Positions 12,501 to 21,770 of a stretch of DNA of 64,000 nt are shown here, piece by piece. Numbering within the stretch: position 1 is the stretch's first letter; every line of letters starts with the position of its first letter. The stretch comes from Galaxea fascicularis (lineage: Eukaryota > Cnidaria > Anthozoa > Scleractinia > Euphylliidae): contig OX419341.1 in the NCBI GenBank assembly GCA_948470475.1, positions 29,276,900-29,340,899 of the forward strand, written 5' to 3'. Below the pieces are notes generated by a model. The model was not told where the DNA came from. It saw nothing but the letters and a program-made list of their open reading frames with translations, and searched no databases. A program made the position numbers and the translations under genes.

Positions 12501-15500
12501 TCTTACCTTTGAATTTCGTTCTCTAATTCAGGCTTCATACCATTCCATGGATTTTCTTTGTATGGTAAGTTGTAATACCAATGTACTGATAAACGAAGGA
12601 GATTTAAGTAGATGTGTACCTTGCGATCAGTGTTTCACGTGTTGAGGGAGAACTTGTCCAAGTTACGACCAATTTGGCAAATATGGCCAGTTAAGTCAGC
12701 AAAACAACAAACGAACTTAACTAGTAACTACTAAAAATTAATTAAAACGCGTCATTCTCAAACCCTGTTCATCCGGGTATTTACGTATTGAGTTGTGTCT
12801 TGTTATAGCTGCTCCACTTGGGTTTGTTTGTGCGCAGGCGCCGCAACTGTATTATCTTTTCAGACAGATATACACCAGGTGAGTGATACACAAAGAAAAG
12901 AACCCTGGTATAATGCCCCTGTAAGGAGCTGTCTCTCAATCTGCCGTTAATTTCTTGTGAAGTATTACGTGAGTCGTGAAAACGTACTTGGCATGTTTGG
13001 AGCAGAGATGTGGATTCTCTTAGACAGTCATTTGCAATGAAGGTTTCCCCCCTCCCTCCTCTTTTGGCAGTACCGCACTCGAACCAAATTGGAATAGGGG
13101 ATTCCCAGAAGACAGGTTTTCTCCTCCAAAATGGCCACAATCCCTTTGTTTTGCTCCTCCAAACACGTAAAAGCGATGTGCTTGCGCATGTTTCCAGCTC
13201 TTGGAACTTGCCCCCACCCGCTGGGTTCATTCGTCAATTGTGTTTTGCAGTGATTAGTCAGGAGTACGTTTTAAGTCAGTTCAGTTCCGTGTTCTCCTTT
13301 TCTTGAGTCGTGGCTCCGTGTGGTGTCGGTGAGAACCGTCTGTTTAAGACAGACGAGTCGCATGAAACACCACACGACACCTTATTCGTCGTCTGTGTTT
13401 TAGGTATTTTTTCCGTCTTCACAACATATCCTCGCATCCCCAGGTAAGAAACTGTTTGCTGTGACCCTGTACTAACGTTTCGTTGCATATACATGTTTTA
13501 AATATAATGCTTTGGAGTATTGTAACGAAGTTGTCGTGAGTTCTCGGCGGAAGAAAGTTGGAAGATAATATCGGTAACCTCTGGCTGGCTTCGTTAATTG
13601 CCTGTGGTCGGAAATGACTGGAAACTGATTGAAGTCTAGAAGTCTGTCTGTCGGTGTGTCCGTTAGTCTGTGATAAGGTAATTGGTCGTAATTGATCCAA
13701 CGATCATCTCACTTTCGAAACTGGTTGGCGTCTTTTCGCCAATGGAAACCAGCTTTAATTTGCTTATTTACTTACATTATTTACTAAGTAACAATTTACT
13801 TATTTACTTGGTGACAAACGGACGGACGTATTAATCGATTGACTGACTGACTGACTGACTGACCCTTTAACTCCCAAGATCTGATGATTAATTCTCCTTT
13901 CCAGCTGCTATACATTTTCTTGAACATTAGTTAAGAGAATTTCGGGTTATATCAAGGTAACACCCTCTGGCTGATCAGTTTGTCGATTCTCATCACCTGT
14001 CTGATTACTAGGAGAAGTTATATGTTAATCACTTCTGGGAGTTAAAGGGTTTTAACCAATCGAGAGACAAATACTTGGTTACTAGATTACTTGGGTGATT
14101 TCTTTTGGACAGGGTATTTTATCACTATGTGCTCTGTTTGAGAACCTCCTTCAAACTAACGAGCCAGCTCTATTTTATCATCTCAAGGAAGTTGGAGCTC
14201 ATCCGTAAGTAACTTAATTCGTAAGTGGTAGCTGCATTTTCAATGGATGGGTGTAATCCTTGCAGGAAAGAGGGAGTCAGCGCTTACATGGGGCACGGGA
14301 TTGTGAATTATTGGAACTGCGGTTTGTTAAAGTGTTCTCACTTCTTTAGACCAAAATCAGTCACTGATTCATATGAACTGTCATCTTAAATAGCGCGGTG
14401 TTCAGAGGTATAAGGCTTAAGGGAACCGGGAAATAAGAAAACAAACTAGTTTTGCAGTTCCCAACCCCCTCCCCCCCCGCCTTCCCACCGTTTTGATCCC
14501 TTGACGAACCAAACAATCAACCACCAAAGTACTGTCTTTTTTACATGGTGGGGGGAGGGGAGAAGACATAACAAAAATTATAGTGTAACTTGTTAAAGCA
14601 CAAAATGTCATGGTGTTTGCATGGGAATTTTGTTTTAAAGATACTTCAAAACGATTCAATTTCGGTAAATATCTTATCGCAAAATTTGCTGAACAAACAT
14701 ACAAATTGACCTTTGTAGTGATTACATGTAGATGCTATGGTTTATTTTTCTAGACTTCGTCTGACCTTTACCTAGTTAATGTATGCCTATGGTTTATTTT
14801 TCCAGGCTTCGTCTGGCCTTTAACTAGTTAATGTATGCCTATGGTTTATTTTTCCAGGCTTCGTCTGGCCTTTAACTAGTTAATTTATGCCTATGGTTAT
14901 TTTTTCCAGGCTTCGTCTGGCCTTTAACTGGTTAATTTATGCCTTCGCGGGATATTTAGAGACGGAACAGGTGAGGAATATTTCCCATAATGCTGTTTTA
15001 GTCTCAAGGAAAGTTTGTTCTCCAACACACAGTACTACGGTAACTCTATTGAGAATTTGGTGTTATCAACGAAGTTTTTATCAACAAAGTTGATGATGTA
15101 AATAGGCCACCGTGCAGGTATTCTCAAAGCTGACTTCTCGAGCGTTAACCCTTGGTCATCGCGAAGGTGTTCGCGCAATCCGTTGATAAAACCAAATTAT
15201 TGTGTACAACTCCCCCACCGACGCAGCACCACAGTTTCCTAAGAAACTACCCCCTTTACCTCTATTGAGATCCTATTAAGATTGAGAGGAATTATGGTAC
15301 CGTGAAGTGTAACATATAACACACAGGGAATTACTTTCCAGGCCCCGGTTGTTCAAAGGCTGAATAGCGCTATCCAGTGGATACTGCAATTAGGTTTCCC
15401 ATTACTTATCCGCTGGATAGTGATCTATCCAGTGGATAGTGCTATCCAACGTTTGAACAACTGGGGCCAGATGGCTGTGATAAAGAAGCTTCGCAGCACC

Positions 15501-16633
15501 TCTTTTTGTGATTTCCAATAGTTGATTTTTGATGATTTTCGAACGATTTTTTGCTTAATTATGATCTTGTTTTTGACAGCTGCTTCTTCTCTGGGACAGA
15601 ATATTTGCCTACGACTCGGTGGAATTATTAGCAGGTAAATAATCGACTTTGTGTGACGTAGTGGAAGGACATGGAGGATCATTGTATTAAAGTACTGAAA
15701 TGAGAAGATTTGTAGCGATCTCATTCAAATTAGAGAGAACACGGAAGTTAGAATTTTACAATTTTGACGAGGAAATATAAGGCGGGTGGGTACTCATGCA
15801 GGAAATCTATACAGTTGTATAAATTTGCAACTGGTTTCATGACAGCTGGTTTTCAACTCACAGAGAAGCGGATTTTTTAAACATGGTTCGAGGCCCACAC
15901 AACAGCTAATTTGGTTGTAAGGCACAGTGGCCATGTGCAGACTGTTTATTTACTGTTTATGGCATTACTGTGATTTGTTTTTAGTACTTGCCATGGCGAT
16001 CCTGTCTTACCGCCGTACAAATCTTATGGAAGTGACAAACGTACAAGCAGCTCAGGTTTGTGGTCCTCAGTTATTGATGCGAAAAAGAGTATCTAACGCT
16101 AGTTATTTGCAACATTGTTTTCGGTTCATTATTTTACTTACAAACGGGCGTTGTAATTGAGAGGCCTCCAATTGGTTATAAACGTGAAAGGGAAAGGACC
16201 AAAAAATTAAAACAGAGCAAAATGAAACCTTTGGCACTCAGGCAGGAATCGCCCTGATTACGCCAAGAGGTCACGTAACTTTTAATTTCGTGGCAAGGGC
16301 GACTGAAAACGAGGCTGGCCGATACAACCGGGAGATTCAGAATAAGTGAAATGCATTTTATCGTTTAGAATTATTGGCTTCCCATTAGCTTGAATGTTAA
16401 TACCGTGGGAGTTTATCCAAAGACTCGAGAAGTTTTCATTCAACGCAATAAGTATATTAAACCTTTCTAAGACCCTGTGTTCGATTATAGTGACAATAAA
16501 ACTTGCGTCATTGTTGAAATTCATAATACCATTTTTGTTCTTGTTTCAGACGGTGCTTGCTGATATTTCAACTCTAAACACGGTGGCATTGCTACAATAC
16601 GTGTTGTTTCTCAAGCAGGATCCAAGGCTATGA
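593..16633 (+). CDS. TBC1D19: TBC1 domain family member 19 (TBC1D19), 23 exons, 533 aa
   Basis: TBC/Rab-GAP-family protein, expected to act on vesicle-trafficking Rabs. Exons: 593-688, 1112-1230, 2353-2428, 2801-2875, 3434-3503, 3616-3662, 4068-4120, 5228-5288, 6140-6218, 6360-6398, 6806-6918, 9411-9485, 11731-11793, 11970-12054, 12361-12405, 12532-12564, 12809-12878, 13404-13443, 14113-14204, 14910-14970, 15580-15634, 15985-16055, 16550-16633. They sum to 1602 bases with matching phases throughout. Colinear blocks match vertebrate TBC1D19, for example SGWEVKLQNAVYSQL (N-terminus), VYAPKDF, CPAGLRGDLW (residues 256-265), DDDYFVFED, FIPFHGFSLY (367-376), HNISSHP, NLMEV and LADIST near the C-terminus. 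Length is close to the vertebrate protein (about 526 aa). The canonical TBC arginine and glutamine fingers are not seen: IxxDxxR reads ITKDIKL, and YxQ reads FHG. A lipid-droplet gene is nested antisense in the intron 9486-11730. A poly(A) signal AATAAA lies at 17101. Exon edges may be off by one or two bases. Confidence 0.93.
1355..1633. mobile_element. MITE with nested inverted repeats, in TBC1D19 intron 2
   Basis: Terminal inverted repeats of about 28 bases (left CTACAATCTTGGACAAAACT; right its complement ending at about 1633) bound a 279-bp unit. Inside, a second inverted pair, CCCCCAATTCAATGTTG near 1464 and CAACATTGAATTGGGGG near 1530, forms an inner hairpin. No coding capacity is visible, so it is probably a non-autonomous DNA element. 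Confidence 0.7.
4281..4650 (+). mobile_element. tRNA-derived SINE (TBC1D19 intron 7)
   Basis: The 5' part carries tRNA-like pol III boxes: TGGCGAAGTGG as box A and GGTTCGATTCC as box B. A conserved body with GGTTCTCTACTCTGCTCC and TTTTCCCCTCTCCTCAAAAA follows, then a tail with AGCGCTATATAAA and an (ATT)n run near 4605-4645. Related copies occur in the window at 20405-20685 (reverse), 25128-25320 (forward) and as a tail piece near 25635. Confidence 0.8.
7380..8615. mobile_element. Dispersed DNA-type repeat, interrupted copy
   Basis: Three blocks (about 7380-7440, 8058-8160 and 8450-8615) align in order with the compact copy at 53276-53600. Shared words include GAATATCTGGTGATATTCCC, the CATTTGGCTTT region and CACAGTTTTCC followed by GGAAAACTGTTC. 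The extra DNA in this copy includes a GGTCCATGGACC-rich palindromic stretch (about 7940-8035) and a small TIR element at 8298-8440, so younger elements appear to have inserted into an older one. No coding gene is seen. Confidence 0.6.
8298..8440. mobile_element. Small TIR element nested in the 7380-8615 repeat
   Basis: Imperfect terminal inverted repeats of about 35 bases run from TATCAAACACTCAAGACAGT with TTTCATTGG to the mirrored end GATGAAACAGTGTCTCTCGT. A further pair, CCAAACAC and GTGTTTAG, lies inside. Overlapping short reading frames on both strands are by-products of this symmetry. Non-autonomous MITE by structure. Confidence 0.55.
9540..9685. mobile_element. Head-to-head pair of tRNA-like sequences
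   Basis: The right half (9613-9680, + strand) has TAGCTCAGTAGG (box A) and GGTTTCGATTCCC (box B). The left half (9540-9612) is its mirror image on the minus strand, with AACCCATGACCTGTGCGATACC and TTACCAACTGAG. The two meet at about 9610-9615 with only a few bases between. They look like two SINE heads or tRNA pseudogenes in inverted orientation. Neither folds as an obviously intact tRNA by eye. Confidence 0.6.
9983..10774 (-). CDS. LDAF1/promethin-like lipid-droplet protein, single exon, 263 aa
   Basis: Membrane-hairpin protein of the LDAF1 (TMEM159, promethin) type, a family that sits in the ER or on lipid droplets and works with seipin in droplet formation. A long hydrophobic block spans about residues 64-139, preceded by RRPFVSLFLALSIPVGFLP. 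This matches the H-P-F and V-P-V-G-F region of promethin and carries the glycine- and alanine-rich hairpin. The C-terminal third is hydrophilic, with repeated Y-S-P and S-P-Y-S-P runs. An in-frame TGA lies three codons upstream of the first ATG, so translation starts at M1 or at M17 (MIEVENIDF); the hydrophobic first 16 residues make M17 worth considering. The gene is intronless and lies wholly inside a TBC1D19 intron on the opposite strand. A minus-strand poly(A) signal (TTTATT at 9708 on the plus strand) follows. The exact gene name is inference. Confidence 0.75.
   Translation of the reverse strand: MFFLNIFVFSASVLLAMIEVENIDFIFPWLAPKLRSINQQVDNLKNCRSVRILRQAKRFIERRPFVSLFLALSIPVGFLPLIVFGAFVGGFLFITLFAALTALSGVLFVACAWILAILLPTLAIGGFVAFCVYVPYYVVKKLHRILKGFESMMMGYSSKLWESFGSLHQGKAQIAHGHKQDFASPKEEMLGEEYVVNMNEEYNGHNVDGPEYRRYPSPEEYFYSPESPYSPYSRCREDYRYNSSVSRRFKKRVFSPGQTIHGW
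10790..11029 (-). promoter_or_regulatory. Candidate promoter of the LDAF1-like gene: CRE/ATF cluster and E2F-like site
   Basis: Upstream of the nested minus-strand gene there are three CRE-type elements within 30 bases: TGACGTAA at 11000, TAACGTCA at 11014 and the perfect palindrome TGACGTCA at 11022. GCGCGGGAAA at 10791 resembles an E2F site close to the start codon. The spacing (about 20-255 bases from the ATG) suits a promoter. Function is inferred from consensus only. Confidence 0.4.
13839..14050. mobile_element. GACT microsatellite followed by MITE (TBC1D19 intron 18)
   Basis: A (GACT)n run at 13839-13861 abuts a 188-bp unit with terminal inverted repeats: ACCCTTTAACTCCCAAGA at 13862 and the mirrored end TCTGGGAGTTAAAGGGT at 14050. 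No coding content. TIR structure is clear; family name not assigned. Confidence 0.65.
14731..14938 (+). repeat. Four 52-bp tandem copies of a 3' splice site plus exon start
   Basis: Units at 14731-14782, 14783-14834, 14835-14886 and 14887-14938. Each holds the pyrimidine tract, the AG acceptor and the first coding bases of TBC1D19 exon 20. The fourth unit is the real exon start (14910) and codes L-R-L-A-F-N-W. Units 1-3 keep TAG or CAG acceptors but have TAG in place of the TGG tryptophan codon, so use of any of them adds an in-frame stop after about seven codons. The array ends where ATGCC of the unit start recurs in the exon, which suggests duplication by short homology. Confidence 0.93.
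15341..15468. mobile_element. MITE with GGCCCC ends (TBC1D19 intron 20)
   Basis: Terminal inverted repeats GGCCCCGGTTGTTCAAA and TTTGAACAACTGGGGCC enclose repeated ATCCAGTGGATA and GCTATCCA palindromic motifs in 128 bases. Non-coding foldback element in the intron 14971-15579. Confidence 0.75.
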
Positions 16634-16857
16634 ACTGCGTGGTCCCATCTAGTACGCTGGAAACACATTTCGTGGTCAGAGGCACACAAGAATGGTTTCC
16701 CGCCATTGTTCCAAGCTGCCAAGCACGATTTGATACATTTTTTGACGAGGCTTTTGGGTCTGGAAGATCCCTACAAGGACCTCTTCATGGACGCAAGAAA
16801 CAGCCTTATTCCAAGAAAAAAGACGAAACTGCTCCTTTAGATCTCAAGGCTGTGTGA
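16630..16857 (+). other. ORF overlapping the TBC1D19 stop codon (3' UTR), 75 codons
   Basis: An ATG shares bases with the TBC1D19 stop (ATGA overlap) and opens a 75-codon frame ending in a lysine-rich stretch and DLKAV. It lies before the poly(A) signal at 17101, so it would be in the 3' UTR. No family is recognised. It could be chance, a reinitiation ORF, or the remains of a former C-terminus. Confidence 0.25.
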
Positions 16858-17344
16858 ATGTGGGGAATGTTTTACCACAACATCGAAACTTTCACCTGTG
16901 CTGTTTTCACAGTTCGGGTTTGTTACATCTTTGCTAATCGTTGTGCATCAAACGAAAGCGTGCCACGTGAACGATAACTTGAGATGACCGTATTTGTATT
17001 TAGAACATGGATTTTTTTTCTCCCTTTTCTGACTGCACTAAAAAGAAAAATGTTGTGGAAGCTTTTCTCTGAAGAACTAGAAGAATTATACTTCCGTGAG
17101 AATAAAAGAACTTTTCTTTGTTGATTGTTTGGGTCTATTCTTTGAAACGTAGTTTTACTTTGCGTGAAACGCATTCAGGGAAGTCTAATTACGATTCAAT
17201 CTGCAGATAAGATTCGAATGCGCACTCTGCTCAACCTCCAAACTGTGTACCTTCTTGCTTCAACTCAGTAAAAAGGTTTAAATTGCAATCGGAGGCTTAA
17301 GACAATGAGTCAATTTGTTGACCATGACACTGTGATAACTGTAT

Positions 17345-17600
17345 ATAATTCAAATGAAGACTGATCCTCGCAGTAGTGAATGCAATTGATGCTATAGCGA
17401 TACTCATCGTTACGTCACCTATTGTCATTAATGTGCCAACCAGAGGTTTATTGGCTCTCGAAAGAAAGGATTCTTTTGTTCTGTGGTTGGCAAAATTTAA
17501 ATATCAAAAGACGTGTTTGTAAACAGTGAAAATCGCTATTGCGTAAAACTTCAACGGAGTTGAACTCGCGAACTCGCCGCACCGGTGCGATGCTCTAACT

Positions 17601-17620
<20 letters not shown>
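17345..17620 (-). mobile_element. Composite tRNA-like repeat
   Basis: The minus-strand reading of 17545-17618 carries TAGCTCAGTTAGTTAGAGC (box A-like) and GAGTTCAACTC (box B-like). The far end has CAAATGAAGACTGATCCTCGCAG. The same two parts occur together at 55318-55470, and the second part alone occurs as a foldback at 44218-44343. Confidence 0.6.
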
Positions 17621-17632
<12 letters not shown>

Positions 17633-17659
17633 AGGTCAATTGTAGGTTCATATGAACCT

Positions 17660-18520
17660 ATGATTGATTTCATATGTATCATCCAAATATATAATTCCCT
17701 TATCCAGCCCTCTTTTGATTACTGTGAAATCGTACGGGATAATTTCATGCAAGCAGACTACAGAGATTACGGAATAGGGCAGGTAGGGTTATACTAAGAG
17801 CTATACAAAGGATGTATTAGAGGAGCTCGGATAGTCAGACTTCTACTGGTGAAGCCTCATCCTATTAATATTTAACTGATAAATTCTCCAAAGTCCAGCA
17901 AGAAGTCCATACAATATTTACCAAAAACTGATCACATGAGAAGGAGTTTGGCCTATGTTGGTCCCAAATTGTGGAATTCTCTGCCTAATTCCATAAAGTC
18001 AGGCAGTTCTCTAGCTGTTAAATTGTTGAGAGTCTGGTTTCAGGACGATCTCCGTTGGAATCATCACATTGAGGAGATGACTAAGAAGGCCAACAAAAGG
18101 TTATTCCTCATGCGTGAATGTAGGAAAGCCAATCTTCCTAAAGACGTTGGAATTACACTTTACAACACAAAGATCCGCCCTCTATTAGAGTACGCGTCAC
18201 CTATTTGGGGAGGTTTACCTAACTATCTGTCTGAAGAAGTCCAACGAATTCCAAGACCGTCGGTAGCCTTAGTATTATTGGCGTACCAAGAACTGCCCTC
18301 CCTGCGCTTCATGAGAGAAGGGGCACTGCTACCAAACGAGAATTTGAAAAAATTCTTAAGGACGAATCTAACCCAAATAACGTTTTTGTTAAATCGGCAC
18401 CAAAAAATCAATATAATTTAAGATCTAGGAGAAGCACATATATCGAAATGTCGGGAACCGACAGGCACCAACGTTCCTTCATATCAAGAGCTCATAAACT
18501 TTGTGGAGTATAACTTTCAT
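17660..18520 (+). pseudogene. Broken non-LTR retrotransposon (CR1/L2-like reverse transcriptase 3' part)
   Basis: Reading frames code for hallmark C-terminal reverse-transcriptase text: LIQPSFDYC-type residues near 17690, VGPKLWNSLPNSIKS at about 17960-18005, DDLRWNHHIEEMTKKANKR near 18045, then IRPLLEYASPIWG near 18175, and after a frameshift an ALPSL-REGA region and KSAPKNQYNLRSRR to about 18430. In intact elements the VGPKLWNSLP motif comes near the very end, yet here it precedes the DDLRWN block, so two elements or a rearranged copy are joined. Stops and frameshifts make it inactive. Confidence 0.75.
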
Positions 18521-19427
18521 ATATTTATGTGTGTATACGTACATAGTTTTCAACATATTATTACGATTATTATTTGCCATTTTTCTCGCATTTTTAATAT
18601 TGTATTGCCATTGCATTTTTTCACTTAAGATGGTCAAATAAAGCGCATTATAATAGCTGCTTTTAAAAAGGGAATGGACTGAAGATGTTGAAACACTATC
18701 TTCTTAATGATAGATTTTTCCTCTTTTTTACTGTTTATTGTTAGTTTATAAGGTCTACTTGTATTTTAAACCTTACTTGGCTCTCATGAAAACCAATTTA
18801 TCTGTTGATGGAATTCCGAATTTAAATAAAGTTCTAGTTCCAGTATTGCGTGTCTTTGTAGGTTAATCGTACACGGCACGAGTGACATGCAACGTGACAG
18901 GCACATTAAACAGTGCGTGGTGTACTTTTCGTACTCAACGAGTGGATTAATTCAGTATTCTTTGAACTGTTTACCCCATCTGAAGAGTTTTTGTCTGTTT
19001 AGTCCAACAAAGACAATAGGATAATGAAGTTGTGTTTTTCTTGTTTACAAACTGCATACCTGACTGAATATACCAAACAGACGATTACATACGAATTCAA
19101 CATGGGCGCTTTAATACAACCTGACAACAACTGGCGCTTGGTCTGGCCGGGATAATGAATACTGCATAGCAACGTAATTAACACGGATAAAGCCAGTAGC
19201 CGTTCCGCTGAGTTTTGAAGGCCACGCGCCTTCATGTTTGCTGCAATATTTTCGGGCACTCTCTGACATCTTTAGTCTTTAGGACCCTTTAGTATAGCTA
19301 AGTTGCAGGCAGGGAAAGCAAGCATCCGTATCTAAAGGAAAAGAGATCATTGTTTTGCCAAATACCTGAACCACATGCAACTTGTTGTTCCCTGGTTTCG
19401 TTATTTGAGTCACTGAGAAATTTTACC

Positions 19428-21770
19428 ATGACGGGCCTTACCTCATCGGATTTCGGTAAGTTGAGATATCATTAATATTCCTTTTTCAGTTTTATGCGAC
19501 TAGCATTTACATTTGTTTACTGCGATGGCTTTTTTATTTTGGGTTGAAAGGTCAAAGTATAATCAAATAGAATCAAACATGAGCAAGAATTTTGTCAATT
19601 CATGTCTAGAGACAAGCAGAAAAAACTTCTCTCAGTTCCTTTTTCATGAAATCGTAGCCTTCCTTTAGATTTCCACAACTGACTGTTGTTGACAACTTGT
19701 CTTTATCATTGTCCACATAGTTATACTCTTCGGAAACTTCGCAGCTTTTATTTCGCCAATTTTCTGTCCAACTTAAATTCGAGTGAATAATTTCTTCAGA
19801 TAATTCTGCAACTCTTGTTGAGCTAACAAGTGCACTGCGAGCAAGTAATAAATGGTTGCCTTCTTGTTTTCTCGTCTCAGGTTCCACAAGTTCGCAGAAT
19901 GTTTTTGAACAGGTGCCATCCGCTTTAATGTCCATGTACAATAAGGAATATACGGGCGCATTTGGACCTCCAGCACCGAACGCAAGGTATTACTAGTTTT
20001 AGACAACAATTATATTATTTACAAGGAAGTGCAAATTGATGCACATAATTGCCAGGTTTCGCACACCATGCATTTTTCGCTTTTGCACTATTTAGCCTGA
20101 CTGAGCTTGCCTGCACAAGACCCACAAAGCGAACTTATCAGCAAGGCGACTGAGAAACTTTGTGCAAGTTTGTGTTTTTGCTTTTTGTTGTTTGCGCGAT
20201 GGTAAAAAGAATCAAAACTTAGGAACGTGTTAAGTGATGTATGTTGGTCTTTAATATGGAGATTAATTTTTCTTATATTTGATAAATAACAAGAACTCAG
20301 CATAACAATCCGGATGCGGAGCGCGGATTGCAACAGCAACTGATAAACTGTCTATCTAATCGGCCTCGCAAAGTACAGCAAGGACGCAGCTCAACAAGGT
20401 CCAACCTAAAGTATATACAAGGCGCCTCTGGCAGCCGCTATACCGGCAGTCCATGTATGACCTTGGAACACAGTGGAGCACAGCCTAGGCCAGCTCAAAT
20501 AAGCTGTATGCTGGTTTTTGCTGAGGGAGGAAAACCGGAGTACCTGGAGAAAAACCCTAGGAGCAGGGTCGAGAGCCAACACAAACTCAGCCCACTTATG
20601 GCATCACCAGGAATCGAAACCCGGGGCCACCGTTTTGATGGGAGGCGAGTGCTCTCACCACTACGCCATCCCTGCCCCCCACTGATGAGAAGAGGAAGGA
20701 AGAATGAAAAGATATATAATTACGCACATCATTTAACTGTAAGATATCATGAACGGGGCTATATGTTACCACTCCCCCACCGACACAGCACCACAGTTTC
20801 TTTACAAACTAACCCCTTTATTTATATGGTGACTGGACAACTTTTTAGTCGCGGATGTGTCTTTTCCATCTATATGACAATGATTAGATATCGTTTTGTT
20901 CCCGTTTCTGCACGACTGACAATTGTTACGGTTCTTCTTGAACGACAGCAAATACGTTTAATTTGAACTGATGTGCTGTTGATAACACTTTCTGTTCCGA
21001 TTCTTCAGAGTTCGAACGTCACGCTTCTATCCACCGGGACAACCGGACGTGGACTCCACGTACAGGACTCATTTTGTGTCCCATCAAAGCAATCCCCGAA
21101 TACAGGTGCCATATGGCACGTCATCAGGATGCCGAAACAATAACCCGCATCCCCATAACATGGAGCAAGTATTCAACCATCCCACCAAAGTAATGCAGTG
21201 TATCAAAGTAATTGTGATAACAATACGTGTACGATTGATTGGTGTTTTGCGTTATTTTCGTACATGGCTCTTTATATGTACCTGAAAGTTTCCTCTGCAT
21301 CAAATTAGAGTATAATGAACATAGATCGTTGTCGAACAGATGCAGCTCTTGCTTTTTTCAAGGTAACAAAAGTAATTGATGGTGTCTTTCTCTCCCTGTT
21401 TAGGCCTGTTTTGTGTGGTCACATTACCGAAAGTTGCCGCCTGTAACCCGTGAGATGCATGCAGCCCAAGGATCCTCCAGCTCTGAGCTCCTAAGGAAAG
21501 TGTGCCAGGAAAACACGCGGACCATTTACCAGCAGGATTACGTTCCTCCGCTTCAAGGTTGGTAGCGCTGTTTAACTCTTGCTTTTAATTTGCAGGGAAT
21601 GGCGAGGTTTTGCTTAAATTATGAAAACAGGAGAACAACCTTATTGTGCGGACTCAGCTCAGCTTATAAACGTGCCTAAAACTCTGATCTCTTTTTCTCC
21701 ACGTGTTCCTACAGATTTGTCCTCTCCAGTAATCGGCACAGATGACGGAAGCTCACTCTTAGAGAGATAA
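19428..21770 (+). CDS. Small N-N-P-H-P-box protein, tandem copy 1 (174 aa)
   Basis: Exons 19428-19455, 19881-19986, 21009-21189, 21404-21557 and 21715-21770 (525 bases, phases 1-2-0-1). The protein carries an EYTGAFGPPAPNAR block (about residues 33-46), then STYRTHF, the box NNNPHPHNMEQVF, VWSHYRKLPP, and TIYQQDYVPP near the C-terminus. Short Y-x-x-[DEN]-[FY] modules of this kind resemble those of sperm and ciliary microtubule-inner or STOP-type proteins such as TEX26, but no secure orthologue is recognised. Copies 2 and 3 downstream share the boxes and the intron phases, so the three form a local family. A poly(A) signal AATAAA lies at about 21914. The exon model rests on frame continuity and GT-AG sites; function is inferred only as cilium or sperm related. 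Confidence 0.72.
20405..20685 (-). mobile_element. tRNA-derived SINE, reverse copy, in an intron of tandem gene 1
   Basis: Mirror image of the SINE at 4281-4650. The minus strand shows a tRNA-like head (GGCGTAGTGGTGAGAGC with GGTTTCGATTCC) followed by a body with GGTTTTTCTCCAGGTACTCC. A long open frame across this stretch on the plus strand is a by-product of the repeat. Confidence 0.75.

Larger units (their letters stand above)
17110..19427. other. Intergenic region with repeat debris
   Basis: Between TBC1D19 and the first small tandem gene. It holds a tRNA-like composite repeat (17345-17620) and a degenerate non-LTR retrotransposon (17660-18520). The remaining sequence, 18521-19427, shows no gene I can support. 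Confidence 0.6.

Noticed and set aside
20328..20966. 212-codon plus frame
   Set aside because: Runs across a reverse SINE copy in an intron of tandem gene 1; no start context, family or splice support.
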